A stretch of 64,000 nt of DNA from Bradyrhizobium sp. 132 (GCF_023074185.1 NZ_JADPKY010000092.1:1-64000), one strand, 5' to 3'; counted from the first letter of the stretch, positions 51,961-61,084 are shown. The notes: generated from the letters alone by a model not told the origin. Program-made: numbers and translations.

Positions 51961-52335
51961 ATGCAGTTACGTTCTGATCGCGTTCTTCCCTGGTTGACCC
52001 TCGCCACCGCACTCCTGCTCGGCCACGCGACCCCAGCTTCCGCACTCGAATGCCCCGTTTACCATCCGAGCGATACCGACGCTGCGATCAAGGAAACAAG
52101 AGCACAAACGGAGAGCTTCCAAGCTATGCTCGCAGCGCGCGGCGATCGTGCAACACGCAGCATTGTCAGCAGCGTGCGCATGGCTCATCCGAATGCGTCG
52201 GCAGCACAGATCACCAATTTTGTATTGACCCTCTACTGCCCTCTGGTGCGACACAACGCAGCTTTGTCCGAGGATCAGAAGCGAGCGCGCCTCAAGTCCT
52301 TTTCGGCTGAACTCATGAAGCAAGTCTCGCGGTAG
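51961..52335 (+). CDS. Small exported protein, unknown
   Basis: A 124-residue protein with a signal peptide (LPWLTLATALLLGHATPASA). The mature part is alpha-helical with two cysteines (LECPVYHPSD and LTLYCPLVRHNAAL) that could pair, and has the look of a rhizobial DUF with helical SVRMAHPNASAAQITNFVL. No named family. Its last 23 bases overlap the end of the convergent response regulator gene. Confidence 0.7.
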   Translation: MQLRSDRVLPWLTLATALLLGHATPASALECPVYHPSDTDAAIKETRAQTESFQAMLAARGDRATRSIVSSVRMAHPNASAAQITNFVLTLYCPLVRHNAALSEDQKRARLKSFSAELMKQVSR

Positions 52336-52747
52336 CGTTGCTGCACCCAACCCTACCGGCTGATGTCTGGGCAATCACGGACGACGTACCGGTCCCGTAG
52401 CGAGCCGTGCACAAGCACATGGCGACACAGTCTATCAACCACATCGCGAGCTGAATCGGCTTTTCAGCCACGTACGGGGCAAATCGGCCGGGTATGACTT
52501 CGCGGCTGTATCCCGTGTAAATCAGAAACGGGATGCTTCTTTTCAAAAGGAGATCTGCGAATTCGAAGGACGCCCGCCCGTGCAGGTCGACGTCGAGAAG
52601 CGCGGCGCCGATAGCTGCGCTACTCGCTGCATGGAAAGCAGGGCTTAGCTCGGCAAATGGGCCAATTGTTTCATGACCGCTGCGCCGGATCTCGGTCGCG
52701 AGATCGTCGGCGATGAAGTATTCGTCTTCGATTATGGCTATTCGCAT
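52313..52747 (-). CDS. Single-domain response regulator
   Basis: A 144-residue receiver-only protein. The acidic pair is in MRIAIIEDEYFIADDLATEI, the phospho-acceptor Asp in AALLDVDLHGRASFEFADLL, the Thr/Tyr switch region in FLIYTGYSREVIPGRF and the Lys in PYVAEKPIQ. No output domain follows, so it works through protein partners, like the receiver-only proteins of rhizobial stress and chemotaxis pathways. AGGAG lies about six bases before the ATG at 52747. The C-terminal 35 residues are unlike a receiver. Confidence 0.8.
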   Translation of the reverse strand: MRIAIIEDEYFIADDLATEIRRSGHETIGPFAELSPAFHAASSAAIGAALLDVDLHGRASFEFADLLLKRSIPFLIYTGYSREVIPGRFAPYVAEKPIQLAMWLIDCVAMCLCTARYGTGTSSVIAQTSAGRVGCSNATARLAS

Positions 52748-52929
52748 TGGGTCTCCTATGACGTAGCGGCAAGCCCCTGCGAGATTTTCGCTTATCCTAC
52801 CAGTGATGCCGCGGTGATCAACCCGGACCCGGATCGTAGACGCATAACTTGGCCCGCTGCCGCACGGGGCCAGTAGTGCTTTGACCGCAGCGTTACTCCT
52901 GCTGCAGTAAACAGGTGCTCCCGGCCGGG

Positions 52930-52943
52930 GTACACTTATGTAC
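52930..52943. promoter_or_regulatory. GTACA-N4-TGTAC dyad (candidate operator)
   Basis: Variant of the dyad with arms GTACA/TGTAC around CTTA; with the flanking G/C it is a six-base-arm palindrome (52929-52944). It lies 70 bases upstream of the BA14K-family gene at 53013, the spacing class of the other copies. Confidence 0.4.
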
Positions 52944-53012
52944 CAACTGTCTCTGCAACGGCACCGCAGCTCGCGCATTTCCTTCAGGCAATGAAAGCGA
53001 GGAGATGCGTTT

Positions 53013-53396
53013 ATGAAAACAAGCGGATGGCACGTCGCCGTGGCCGTATTGGCGCTCGCGATTCCGGTCGGAACTGCTGCGCAAGCCGCGCCGATGTTGG
53101 CTGCGAGCGGGATAGCCAAAAACGACCCGAGCCTGGTGGAAGTTCAATGGCGGCATGACCGTCACCATGCTTGGCATCGTCATAAGTGGCGCGACGGCTA
53201 CAGGCACCGCTATAGCGGCGGCTGGGGTCCAGCGTTAGGCGGCTTCGTGGCAGGTGCGGCGATTGGAAGCGCCGTCGCCAACAGCCGGGCGCAAGCTGCC
53301 GAGAACAACGCCTACTGCTCCCAGCGATACAAGTCGTACGACCCGAGCTCCGGGACTTACATGGGTTACGACGGCATACGGCATCCATGTCCCTGA
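53013..53396 (+). CDS. BA14K-family exported protein
   Basis: A 127-residue protein with a signal peptide (HVAVAVLALAIPVGTAAQAA). A His/Arg-rich middle (WRHDRHHAWHRHKWRDGYRH) and a hydrophobic GGFVAGAAIGSAVANSRA segment precede the BA14K signature at the C-terminus, CSQRYKSYDPSSGTYMGYDG followed by IRHPCP with its paired cysteines. The family was named from a Brucella immunoreactive protein with lectin-like activity; rhizobia have many copies. GAGGAG precedes the ATG. Confidence 0.85.
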   Translation: MKTSGWHVAVAVLALAIPVGTAAQAAPMLAASGIAKNDPSLVEVQWRHDRHHAWHRHKWRDGYRHRYSGGWGPALGGFVAGAAIGSAVANSRAQAAENNAYCSQRYKSYDPSSGTYMGYDGIRHPCP

Positions 53397-53470
53397 GCAA
53401 CACGGCGTTCTGCCGGCGCCGGCCATTACGAACGCCATCAACTTTTGAACTCGAGCAAGGAGATCCATAC

Positions 53471-54223
53471 ATGAAAGCGACCTCATTCTTGGCGGCGGCA
53501 GCTCTCGTCGGCGCATCATCGCTTGCGATGGCACAAAGCGCTCCGCAAGCTACCGGTCCTGGGGACCATAGCGCCGTGCAGAGCTCGAGCCGCAATCAGT
53601 CGGCCGACCAACGCACGGAAAACGGCATGGCAAACAAGGGGGGCAACAAGGGCGACGCGGTCCAGTCCGACGCTAGTCAAGCGAGCGTTCGGCAGCAGAT
53701 GGTCAGCGACCTGCAGCAGGCAGGTTTCACCGACGTCAAGGTACGGCCGGAGTCGTTCCTGGTGGAGGCCAGAGATCGGTCAGGAAATCCGGTGACAATG
53801 TTCGTTGGTCCAAATACTTTCGCCGAGGTGAAAACGATCGGCGCTAACGCGCAGAAGTCTTCTTCGAATACAAACTCGTCCAGCAACAGCGCTAACGCAA
53901 CTTCGGATCGCCCGGGCGGAGCCTTCACTTCGGTGCCGCCGAAGGACGGCCTGAGCTCGCAGTTGATGGGTCTGCAGGTGTACAACAACACCAAACAGGA
54001 CATTGGCACGATCAAGGACGTCGCGCTAAACGAGAACGGCATCGACGGCTATATCCTCTCGGTCGGAGGGTTCCTTGGCATTGGCGACCACTACGTTGCG
54101 GTGCGGCCTTCGGCAATCAATCTGAAGTTCGATCATGCAGCCAACAAGTGGAGCGCGACCATGGACACGACGGCCGACCAATTGAAGTCGGCGCCTGAAT
54201 TCAAGTACCCCAGCAACGGATAA
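53471..54223 (+). CDS. Exported AGFTDVK-module/PRC-barrel fusion protein
   Basis: A 250-residue protein. Signal peptide MKATSFLAAAALVGASSLAM, a Gln/Asn/Ser-rich spacer, the module SDLQQAGFTDVKVRPESFLV (also found alone at 32244), a Ser/Asn-rich linker, then a PRC barrel (QLMGLQVYNNTKQDIGTIKD and ILSVGGFLGIGDHYVAVRPS) and the C-terminus ADQLKSAPEFKYPSNG. The barrel is close to the 7729 protein. It links the two exported families and lies 74 bases after the BA14K gene, possibly in the same transcript. Start ATG 53471 with AGGAG upstream. Confidence 0.85.
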   Translation: MKATSFLAAAALVGASSLAMAQSAPQATGPGDHSAVQSSSRNQSADQRTENGMANKGGNKGDAVQSDASQASVRQQMVSDLQQAGFTDVKVRPESFLVEARDRSGNPVTMFVGPNTFAEVKTIGANAQKSSSNTNSSSNSANATSDRPGGAFTSVPPKDGLSSQLMGLQVYNNTKQDIGTIKDVALNENGIDGYILSVGGFLGIGDHYVAVRPSAINLKFDHAANKWSATMDTTADQLKSAPEFKYPSNG

Positions 54224-54306
54224 TCTTCTGAGGTGGAGCGGTTCGGCGGAACGCTCCAGCCTCCCGGTTGTTGGCTCCAGGTTCGATTCGGTCATGCGGC
54301 TCAAAT

Positions 54307-55689
54307 ATGCTCGCCCGCGCTGAAAAACTGCTGGCCGACCTTGGCGAGACATTCTGGCCGGTGCCTATACTCATGGTGCTTTCCAGTCTAATCGGCGCCT
54401 TCACTCTCGTTCATGTTGACCAAAGCGACGCGGTCTCGCTATCAAATCTACAGGGCTGGTTGTACGACGGCGGCGCGACCGGCGCTCGCACCCTGCTCGG
54501 CACCGTAGCCGGCGCGACGATCGGCGTCGCGGGAACCGTGTTCTCTATTACCATTGCCGCGTTGTCTCTCGCTGCGGGTCAGATGGGGCCTCGGCTGCTG
54601 CGTAATTTCACGCGCGATCGTGGCAATCAATTCACGCTAGGCATGCTGCTCGGCACTTTCTGTTACGCTCTCGTCGTGCTGAGAAGCATCCGGACAGAGC
54701 CGGAAGGCGGCTTCGTCCCTCATCTATCATTGAGCGTTGGAATTCTGCTCGCATTGGCTTGCGTGGCGATGCTCGTCTACTTCGTCGGTCACGTCGCCGG
54801 CCGGATCAACGTTGAAACTGTCGTCGAACTCGTCAGTGAAGACCTCCGCAGCGCTATGCGCCAGCTAACCGTGCAGGATCCGCAGCCGAAGCCTCCGCCG
54901 GGTGAGTACTGGATCGGCTCCCTGCCCCTGAAGGACTCGCGGCGCGGTTATCTGCAGCATCTGGACGAAGAGGGCCTGGCCACCTGGGCGGCCAAGCATA
55001 GAGTCACCATTCGGCTGTTGATCGGCCCCGGCGACTATGTTTTTCCGGGGGCGACCGTCGCTCTGGTTAATCCTCCCGTCGACGGTGCCGAAGCGGCTAT
55101 CCGGAATGCGACGGCGCTGGGCGCAACAAGCAGCATTTCTTCCGATCTGCGCTTCGCCGTTCGACAACTCGTTGAAGTCGCGGTGAGGGCGCTTTCGCCC
55201 GGCATCAACGATCCACACACCGCCCTCTCGGTCCTGGATCGACTGGGCGCGGCATTGTGCGATGTTGTGCCCCTGCATCTGCCATCAGGAGTGTCGATCA
55301 GAGGAAGTCGGCCGGTTTTGGTGGTGCCGCATGTGCAATACGATCAATTGCTCGGGACAATGTTTCATATGATCCGCCAAAGCGCAGGCGCCCAACCTGC
55401 AATATCGATCCGGATGATTGAGGTGATGACTCAGGTCGCAAGCTGCGAGCGCGATGCCACCCGGCTCTCGGCGCTCTCCCACCACGCGGATCTCGTCCTT
55501 GCGGACGCTCGTCGCCTGATTGCCGCTCGCAGTGACAGAGAGGATGTCGAACGCCGGCATCAGCTATTGGCTCTGATGGTCCGGGCAGGTCCAATGGGTC
55601 GATTCACCGAACAGGTTTTGCCTCTGCCGGGCGCCAATGATCCGCCAAACGCTATCGCTGAGACAGCCGCCTTCCGATCTCAGCGTTGA
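54307..55689 (+). CDS. DUF2254 membrane protein
   Basis: A 460-residue membrane protein with four helices in the first 190 residues (for example PVPILMVLSSLIGAFTLVHV-like start, VAGATIGVAGTVFSITIAAL, MLLGTFCYALVVLRSIR) and a large soluble C-terminus. DLRFAVRQLVEVAVRALSPG and INDPHTALSVLDRLGAALCD are the family signature (ALSPGINDPxTA). The family may form channels; function is not established. The ATG at 54307 is chosen because the first helix follows; an upstream ATG at 54268 is in frame. The 3' end overlaps the convergent YihY/BrkB gene by 38 bases. Confidence 0.88.
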   Translation: MLARAEKLLADLGETFWPVPILMVLSSLIGAFTLVHVDQSDAVSLSNLQGWLYDGGATGARTLLGTVAGATIGVAGTVFSITIAALSLAAGQMGPRLLRNFTRDRGNQFTLGMLLGTFCYALVVLRSIRTEPEGGFVPHLSLSVGILLALACVAMLVYFVGHVAGRINVETVVELVSEDLRSAMRQLTVQDPQPKPPPGEYWIGSLPLKDSRRGYLQHLDEEGLATWAAKHRVTIRLLIGPGDYVFPGATVALVNPPVDGAEAAIRNATALGATSSISSDLRFAVRQLVEVAVRALSPGINDPHTALSVLDRLGAALCDVVPLHLPSGVSIRGSRPVLVVPHVQYDQLLGTMFHMIRQSAGAQPAISIRMIEVMTQVASCERDATRLSALSHHADLVLADARRLIAARSDREDVERRHQLLALMVRAGPMGRFTEQVLPLPGANDPPNAIAETAAFRSQR

Positions 55690-56569
55690 GTTCGGCGCCC
55701 GCCAGGATGGAATAGGCCGCGACCCAGAGCCATGTCATCAACACGGCAACTGCGCCGAGCGATCCGTAGGTCTTTTGATAGGCGGCGAACGTGTTCACAT
55801 ATGTTGAGAATGCGTATGAACCCGCAATCAAACCGGTTGTTGCGAGGAGGCCGCCGGCCGACGCAAGGTCCCATCTCGGCTCGGACCTGTTGGGTGCATA
55901 GCGATAAAGCAAAGCGACAATCGCGATGATCATGCACACGAGCAGCGGCCACCGTATCAACATTGCCGCAGCCTGCCAGCCGGTAGGAATTGGCACGTAG
56001 CTGAGCAGGAGGGGAATCACGGCAATCAGGATCACGGCGCCGCCGGCGAGGACGATCAACGCCACGGTCAACGACAGAGCGACAGCGTTAAACAGAACGA
56101 GCCCACGCTCCTCGGAGACCGCGTAAGTGACGTTTAAGGCGGTCATGAGCGTCCCGGTCGCGTACCGCGCACTCCAGATCGATATCCCTACACTGACCAT
56201 CAGCCCGACGCCGAAGGGCGGATGCGTGCCCTGCTCGATCACTTTTAAGCGTTCTGAAATGAGGGCGGTCGCCTCACCCGGCAGGATGACCTGGAGCGCA
56301 TTGAGCTGTTTCACGATGTCATTCGTGTCGGCGACTAGTCCGTAGAGTGACACCAGCGCGGCAATAGCGGGGAAAATCGAGAGAAAGGAATAGAAGGCGA
56401 CGGCGGCAGACAAGATCGAAATGTTGTGGTCGCTCAGCTTGGCCCAAACGGCGATTGCGACGGAGACGAACCTGCGAAGAGGTTCGAAGCTGCCGCTGCT
56501 TACCCCCTCAACTTTGCGGTTTGCCTTTCCAGTCACGTTGATCTCTAGCCAGTCTTCATGAGAGGACAC
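55652..56569 (-). CDS. YihY/BrkB-family inner-membrane protein
   Basis: About 305 residues and six helices. The family blocks are DHNISILSAAVAFYSFLSIF (with the conserved Ala-Phe-Tyr), PFGVGLMVSVGISIWSARYA, ALSLTVALIVLAGGAVILIA, and AVLMTWLWVAAYSILAGAEL with the family's late Gly-Ala-Glu-Leu-Asn-Ala. I took the GTG at 56569 as start because GAAGG lies six bases upstream; the frame is open to 56752 but with a weaker start. Formerly called ribonuclease BN, the family is now regarded as membrane proteins of unknown transport role. Confidence 0.85.
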   Translation of the reverse strand: MSSHEDWLEINVTGKANRKVEGVSSGSFEPLRRFVSVAIAVWAKLSDHNISILSAAVAFYSFLSIFPAIAALVSLYGLVADTNDIVKQLNALQVILPGEATALISERLKVIEQGTHPPFGVGLMVSVGISIWSARYATGTLMTALNVTYAVSEERGLVLFNAVALSLTVALIVLAGGAVILIAVIPLLLSYVPIPTGWQAAAMLIRWPLLVCMIIAIVALLYRYAPNRSEPRWDLASAGGLLATTGLIAGSYAFSTYVNTFAAYQKTYGSLGAVAVLMTWLWVAAYSILAGAELNAEIGRRLSQR

Positions 56570-56779
56570 GAAAACCTTCGAGTGCAGCTGACGTTCCCGT
56601 GCCAATGATCGAGAGACGAATTGCCCATCTTTACAGGCTGCCGAGGGTCTCTTGAGCTCACCGCTTGCCGAGCCAAGGGCGCTCGGTGGTCCGGAAGCGT
56701 ACCCGCAAATGTGGGAACCAAAGCTGCGGACGCACTCTTGGATCTGGAGCAAAGCATCAATCTATGACGAGTAACTGGT

Positions 56780-59188
56780 ATGGCTCAGACGTATCGCGCT
56801 GCAGATTGGGCGGCATTCACCCTTGGCGGAGTCATGGTTCTGATCGGCCTCGTGCTCGGGGCCGGCGGTGCTTGGCTGCTTTGGTTGGGAGGCTCCTTCT
56901 ATTATCTGCCCAGCGGAATCGTCCTGATCGTCTCGGGTCTCCTGTTGGCCCGCCGGCGCGTTGAAGGCGCATGGCTTTACCTTCTGCTCTTCCTGCTCAC
57001 CCTCGCCTGGGCGTTCTGGGAAGTTGGCGCCAACGGTTGGGCGCTGGTGCCCCGGACTGTCGGACCGGCCATTTTGCTGATCGCCGTCCTGGCGCTCACA
57101 CCGAAGCTTCGCCCCATTCGCCACCAGTATGAAGCTGCGGCTACAATCGCTGCCGGGCTTGTACTGCTGGTAGCCACAACTGTGTTGATGACCGGAGCTT
57201 TTCGGCCGGCAAGCGCCGCTCCTCGCGTAATGCCGTCTCCGACCGTCGCAATGACCGACCCTTCGTCTCTCAAGGCAGGCTCAGATTGGCCTGCCTATGG
57301 CGGCAGCTACAGTGCGCGCCGCTATTCGCCGCTCGACGAGATCAACTCGACGAACGTCGCCAAGCTCACCAAGGTCTGGACCTTTCATACCGGCGACTTG
57401 CCTACCAAGAACACAAAGGGCACATACGGCGCAGAGAACACCCCGCTCAAGGTGGGGGATAACCTCTACGTTTGCACGCCCAAGAACATCGTTATCGCGG
57501 TCGACGCGAAGACCGGCAAGCAGATCTGGCGATTTGACCCGCGCGTCCCGGACGAGTTCATTCCGTACACCGCGGCTTGCAGAGGCCTTGCATATTACGA
57601 ACTGTTCAATGCCGATCAGGGCGCGGCCTGTGCCAGCCGCATCATCGAAGGCACGCTTGACGCACGCCTGATCGCAATCGATGCGAAGACCGGGACGCGC
57701 TGCGAGGCATTCGGATATGACGGTCAGGTCGACACCGCGACGGGGATCGGCCGGCACGATCCCGGCATGTTCGCGATTACTTCGGCGCCGACGATCGTTC
57801 GCGGCGTCATCCTCATCGGGCACGAAGTCCTCGACGGACAAAAGCGGGACGCGCCCTCGGGTGTGATTCAGGGATACGACGCGCAAACGGGCGCGTTGCG
57901 TTGGGCATGGGACATGGTCAAGCCGGATGCAAGCGCGCCGCCGCCGGTTGGACAAACCTTTACAAGGGGCACGCCCAACATGTGGACGACCGCCTCCGGC
58001 GACGAGGAACTGGGACTCGTCTATCTGCCGCTTGGGGTTTCGGCCGTGGACTACTGGAGCAGCAGCCGCTCGGACCGCGAGAAAGAGTTCGCGACATCGC
58101 TGGTCGCGCTAGATGTTACGACCGGCAAGCCCGCCTGGCATTTCCAGACCGTGCACAATGACGTCTGGGACTACGATCTCGGCTCTCAAGCGACGCTGGT
58201 CGACTTCCCGACGGACAAAGGCGAGCCGGTGCCGGCGCTGGTGCTGCCGAGCAAGCGCGGCGACATTTTCGTGCTCGACCGCCGCACGGGCAAGCCGCTC
58301 GTCGGCGTCGAAGAGCGGCCGGTGCCGCAAGGCGGCGTGGAGCCTGCGCAGCGCGCCAAAACCCAGCCATTCTCGCTTTACCACACCCTGCGAAAGGCCG
58401 ATCTCACCGAGCAGGACATGTGGGGCATGTCGCCCATCGACCAAATGATCTGCCGTATCCAGTTTCGTCAGGCGAGCTACGAGGGTATCTTCACGCCACC
58501 CACGGCCAGCCCGCACTGGATTGAATATCCAGGCTATAATGGCGGCTCCGATTGGGGCGGCATCGCCATCGATCCTGTACGCGACATCATCGTTGCCAAT
58601 TACAATGACATGCCGAACTATAATCGGCTGGTGCCGCGCGACGAGGCCAATCGTCTCGGTTGGGCGCCGCGGGACCAGGCGCGCGGCGAAATCGGGGGGC
58701 AGGAAGGCGCGGGCGATCCACAGCTCGGTTCCCCCTATGCGATCAACGTCAATGCCGGCTGGCGGCTACCCGGCACCGGATTGTTGTGCAAGCAGCCGCC
58801 CTATGGCGGAATTCGCGCGATCGATCTGAAGACCGGCAAGACGCTGTGGGATCGTCCGTTGGGTGAAGCCCGGACGAACGGCCCGTTCGGGATCCCGTCG
58901 ATGCTGCCGATCACGATCGGCACGCCTAACAATGGCGGCGCGGTCGTGACTGCCGGCGGACTTATCTTCATCGCAGCGACGACTGACAATCTGATCCGTG
59001 CCATCGACATCAAGACCGGAAAAACCGTCTGGAAGGACGTGCTTCCTGCCGGCGGCCAGGCCACGCCGATCACCTATGAGGCCGGCGGCCGCGAATATCT
59101 CGTCATCATGGCCGGCGGTCATCATTTCATGGAGACGCCGATCGGTGATTCCTTGATCGCCTACTCGTTGCCGAGCACCGGCCGCTGA
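56780..59188 (+). CDS. gcd: Membrane-bound PQQ-dependent glucose dehydrogenase
   Basis: An 802-residue quinoprotein of the glucose/quinate/shikimate type. The N-terminal 145 residues have about five helices (GGVMVLIGLVLGAGGAWLLW and further), the ubiquinone-anchoring part. The periplasmic beta-propeller follows from SDWPAYGGSYSARRYSPLDE. The catalytic Asp near 463 is in VWDYDLGSQATLVDF and the PQQ-contacting Lys near 490 in LPSKRGDIFVLDRRTGKPL, matching E. coli Gcd Asp466/Lys493. It oxidises glucose to gluconolactone in the periplasm and feeds quinone; gluconate may supply the oxidative operon at 22209-32062. Confidence 0.93.
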   Translation: MAQTYRAADWAAFTLGGVMVLIGLVLGAGGAWLLWLGGSFYYLPSGIVLIVSGLLLARRRVEGAWLYLLLFLLTLAWAFWEVGANGWALVPRTVGPAILLIAVLALTPKLRPIRHQYEAAATIAAGLVLLVATTVLMTGAFRPASAAPRVMPSPTVAMTDPSSLKAGSDWPAYGGSYSARRYSPLDEINSTNVAKLTKVWTFHTGDLPTKNTKGTYGAENTPLKVGDNLYVCTPKNIVIAVDAKTGKQIWRFDPRVPDEFIPYTAACRGLAYYELFNADQGAACASRIIEGTLDARLIAIDAKTGTRCEAFGYDGQVDTATGIGRHDPGMFAITSAPTIVRGVILIGHEVLDGQKRDAPSGVIQGYDAQTGALRWAWDMVKPDASAPPPVGQTFTRGTPNMWTTASGDEELGLVYLPLGVSAVDYWSSSRSDREKEFATSLVALDVTTGKPAWHFQTVHNDVWDYDLGSQATLVDFPTDKGEPVPALVLPSKRGDIFVLDRRTGKPLVGVEERPVPQGGVEPAQRAKTQPFSLYHTLRKADLTEQDMWGMSPIDQMICRIQFRQASYEGIFTPPTASPHWIEYPGYNGGSDWGGIAIDPVRDIIVANYNDMPNYNRLVPRDEANRLGWAPRDQARGEIGGQEGAGDPQLGSPYAINVNAGWRLPGTGLLCKQPPYGGIRAIDLKTGKTLWDRPLGEARTNGPFGIPSMLPITIGTPNNGGAVVTAGGLIFIAATTDNLIRAIDIKTGKTVWKDVLPAGGQATPITYEAGGREYLVIMAGGHHFMETPIGDSLIAYSLPSTGR

Positions 59189-59281
59189 CCGCTGGTCGGC
59201 AGAGGCAGCCTCGACAAAATACGACTTGCGAGGGGCAAGGGCCACTAAGAACGGGGAGAACAGCGCGAAGCTCTCCGCATC

Positions 59282-59787
59282 ATGATCTTCCTAACCTACC
59301 TGGTTCCTCCAAACCCTGCTGTTCCTGCCATTGTCCCGGATCATCGCCGTGCTCAGTCTGCAAAACTCGATGTGGTCGCTGGTGTTGGTCTACTCGACGT
59401 ACACGATCGCATTTTGCTCCTGCCTGTTGATGGGATTCTTCAAGGCGCTGCCGGTCGAGATCGAGGAGGCCGCAATCGTCGACGGCGGCAGCCTTTTCAG
59501 CGCTTTCGTCAAGATAGCGATCCCGCTGTCGGTGCCGGCAATTATGACGGGGTGATCTTTACGTTCACCTGACGCTGCAGGAATTTGTCTACGCGCTGAC
59601 CTTCGTCTCGTCATCCGACCAAAAGCCGATCACGTTGGGTGTCTCGACCGACTTGATCCGCGGCGACGTGTTCTTCTGGGGTGAGATCATGGCGGGTGCC
59701 CTGATCGCCGCGGTGCCGGTGGCCATCGCTTACAATCTGTTTCTCGATCGCTTTATCGCCGGTATCACAGGAGGAGCCGTCAAATAA
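59282..59787 (+). pseudogene. Decayed sugar ABC transporter permease (MalG/ThuG type)
   Basis: About 165 codons of a MalG-type permease in pieces. A first piece (MIFLTYLVP) breaks near 59310; a second (TLLFLPLSRIIAVLSLQNSM, then EIEEAAIVDGGSLFSAFVKI, the EAA motif of these permeases) runs into an in-frame TGA near 59555; a third gives VIFTFT, then EFVYALTFVSSSDQKPITLG and GDVFFWGEIMAGALIAAVPV to the stop at 59785-59787. The N-terminal half of a normal 275-residue protein is missing, and at least three frame breaks are needed. No partner permease or ATPase gene is adjacent. It lies beside the accessory region boundary. Confidence 0.85.
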
Positions 59788-60274
59788 GCTGACTTCGTAC
59801 GTCGGATCGACGGTCCTTCACTCGTTTGAGGATGAATATGTGGCCTGCGCGTGGACAAGCTTCTTCGGAAGCTCCGACGGAACGCCTGCAGATTTGCACG
59901 TATCGACCAACAAAATACACATCGGCTGTCCGACCCGGCTCGCCTCGCCCATGGCCGCGTTGAGGAGACCAACGCGTTGGCCGCTTAGTTGCCGACGCAC
60001 AAACCGCAACAGACGGCAAGAGAACTTGTACGCCTGGGTCGACTTTGCGAAGTTGGGTCAGGTCTGCCGGAGGTCCGCTCATCGCGGTAAAGCGCATCAG
60101 ATTTGCTCGACCTGAGCTGTCGCACTTTGACCCGCAGCGGCCTCCTTCGACGGCTAACAATTGTGGCAGTACGCAGCCACAAGCTGAATTTTCGACGACA
60201 CCTCGCCGCCAAGGCGACGGATACTAGGAACTCGTGGGCTTGGGCGTCGTGCTTAATGCCTCAACCCGCAAAGG
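59788..60274. other. Non-coding or decayed stretch of about 490 bases
   Basis: Several open frames exist but none has a credible start, codon bias or recognised family. It separates the decayed permease from the XRE-regulator and HNH-type genes, so it may mark the left junction of inserted accessory DNA. No att-like direct repeat or tRNA was recognised here. Confidence 0.45.
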
Positions 60275-60559
60275 TCACGACGGCGCCTCGTCGCGGCTTT
60301 CCTGGATTAAAGGATGCAGCTTGGCGTCCCTCACGCGGATGCCGACGCCCCGCTCGGCGTTGTATTCGTCCATCAGAAACTCGACACCCATCTCCTGCAG
60401 ACAATCGACGAGTGCCTTGAGAGTACGGTCGTGGGGAATGCGACCACCATTCTCGATGTGCGCGATCGTTCGCTTCGCCACCTTGGATGCGAGTGCAAGT
60501 TCAGCCTGAGAGATCTCCAGCCAGACGCGCGCTGACGCAATTTGCCTTCCGTTAACCAT
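60275..60559 (-). CDS. XRE-family helix-turn-helix regulator
   Basis: About 94 residues with a Cro/CI-type HTH: GRQIASARVWLEISQAELAL, ASKVAKRTIAHIENGGRIPH and TLKALVDCLQEMGVEFLMDE. The C-terminal 25 residues are unlike the domain. The start ATG at 60559 has AGGA ten bases upstream; a GTG seven codons earlier is in frame. It is divergent from the HNH-type gene and may repress the accessory cluster to its right, a frequent layout in phage-derived or defence islands. Confidence 0.8.
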   Translation of the reverse strand: MVNGRQIASARVWLEISQAELALASKVAKRTIAHIENGGRIPHDRTLKALVDCLQEMGVEFLMDEYNAERGVGIRVRDAKLHPLIQESRDEAPS

Positions 60560-60631
60560 TATTGTGCATTCCTGATGCACTTGTGCGCCACATGCGCTAG
60601 GGTCCTGTCAACGCAAGGAACGAGGACCCTG

Positions 60632-61084
60632 ATGACCTTCCCCGACGCCGACGGCCAGCCGAACGTGATCACCTCTGCGGAGCCCACTTCCGCCGACGAC
60701 ATGCCCATCTCCACCCCCTGCTCCGAGGCTCCTGCCGAATCCGCCGATCGCGCTTCGGTCTACGGACGCTACATCAGCAGCGCGGCCTGGCAAACCAGCC
60801 CGGCCCGCCTGGCGGAGCTCGAGGCCTCCGGACACCGGTGCCGGCTGTGCTTCGCCTCGCGCCGGGAGGCGAGGCTGGAGGTGCACCACCGCACCTACCG
60901 GAACTTCCGCTGCGAACTCGCCGAGGACCTGACGACCCTCTGCCATCCCTGTCACCTCGGCGTCACCGGCATGGAGCGCTTCCGCAAGTACGCGCGGTCA
61001 CCCTTCAAGCCGCCGCCGCCCATGCCGGCGGCGCCGCCGCCTCCCGCCCTCTTCGACTACCGCTCGCCCCTGGAGATCACCTGA
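60632..61084 (+). CDS. HNH-endonuclease-like protein
   Basis: A 150-residue protein. After an acidic, Ser/Pro-rich lead, YGRYISSAAWQTSPARLAEL and the zinc-and-metal finger CRLCFASRREARLEVHHRTY and LAEDLTTLCHPCHLGVTG form the CxxC...HH...CxxCH pattern of HNH nucleases. The tail is Pro-rich (FKPPPPMPAAPPPPALFDYR). The ATG at 60632 has GAGGA upstream. It overlaps the next gene by one base (TGATG), so both belong to one operon. Cleavage activity is inferred from the family. Confidence 0.82.
   Translation: MTFPDADGQPNVITSAEPTSADDMPISTPCSEAPAESADRASVYGRYISSAAWQTSPARLAELEASGHRCRLCFASRREARLEVHHRTYRNFRCELAEDLTTLCHPCHLGVTGMERFRKYARSPFKPPPPMPAAPPPPALFDYRSPLEIT

Noticed and set aside
54248..54273. GGAAC-N17-TGTT upstream of the DUF2254 gene
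   Set aside because: The -10 has a mismatch in its first base and the site partly overlaps a possible longer coding start, so evidence is too weak.
59780..60160. Minus-strand frames in the gap after the decayed permease
   Set aside because: No start signal, no family, and composition more like non-coding DNA.
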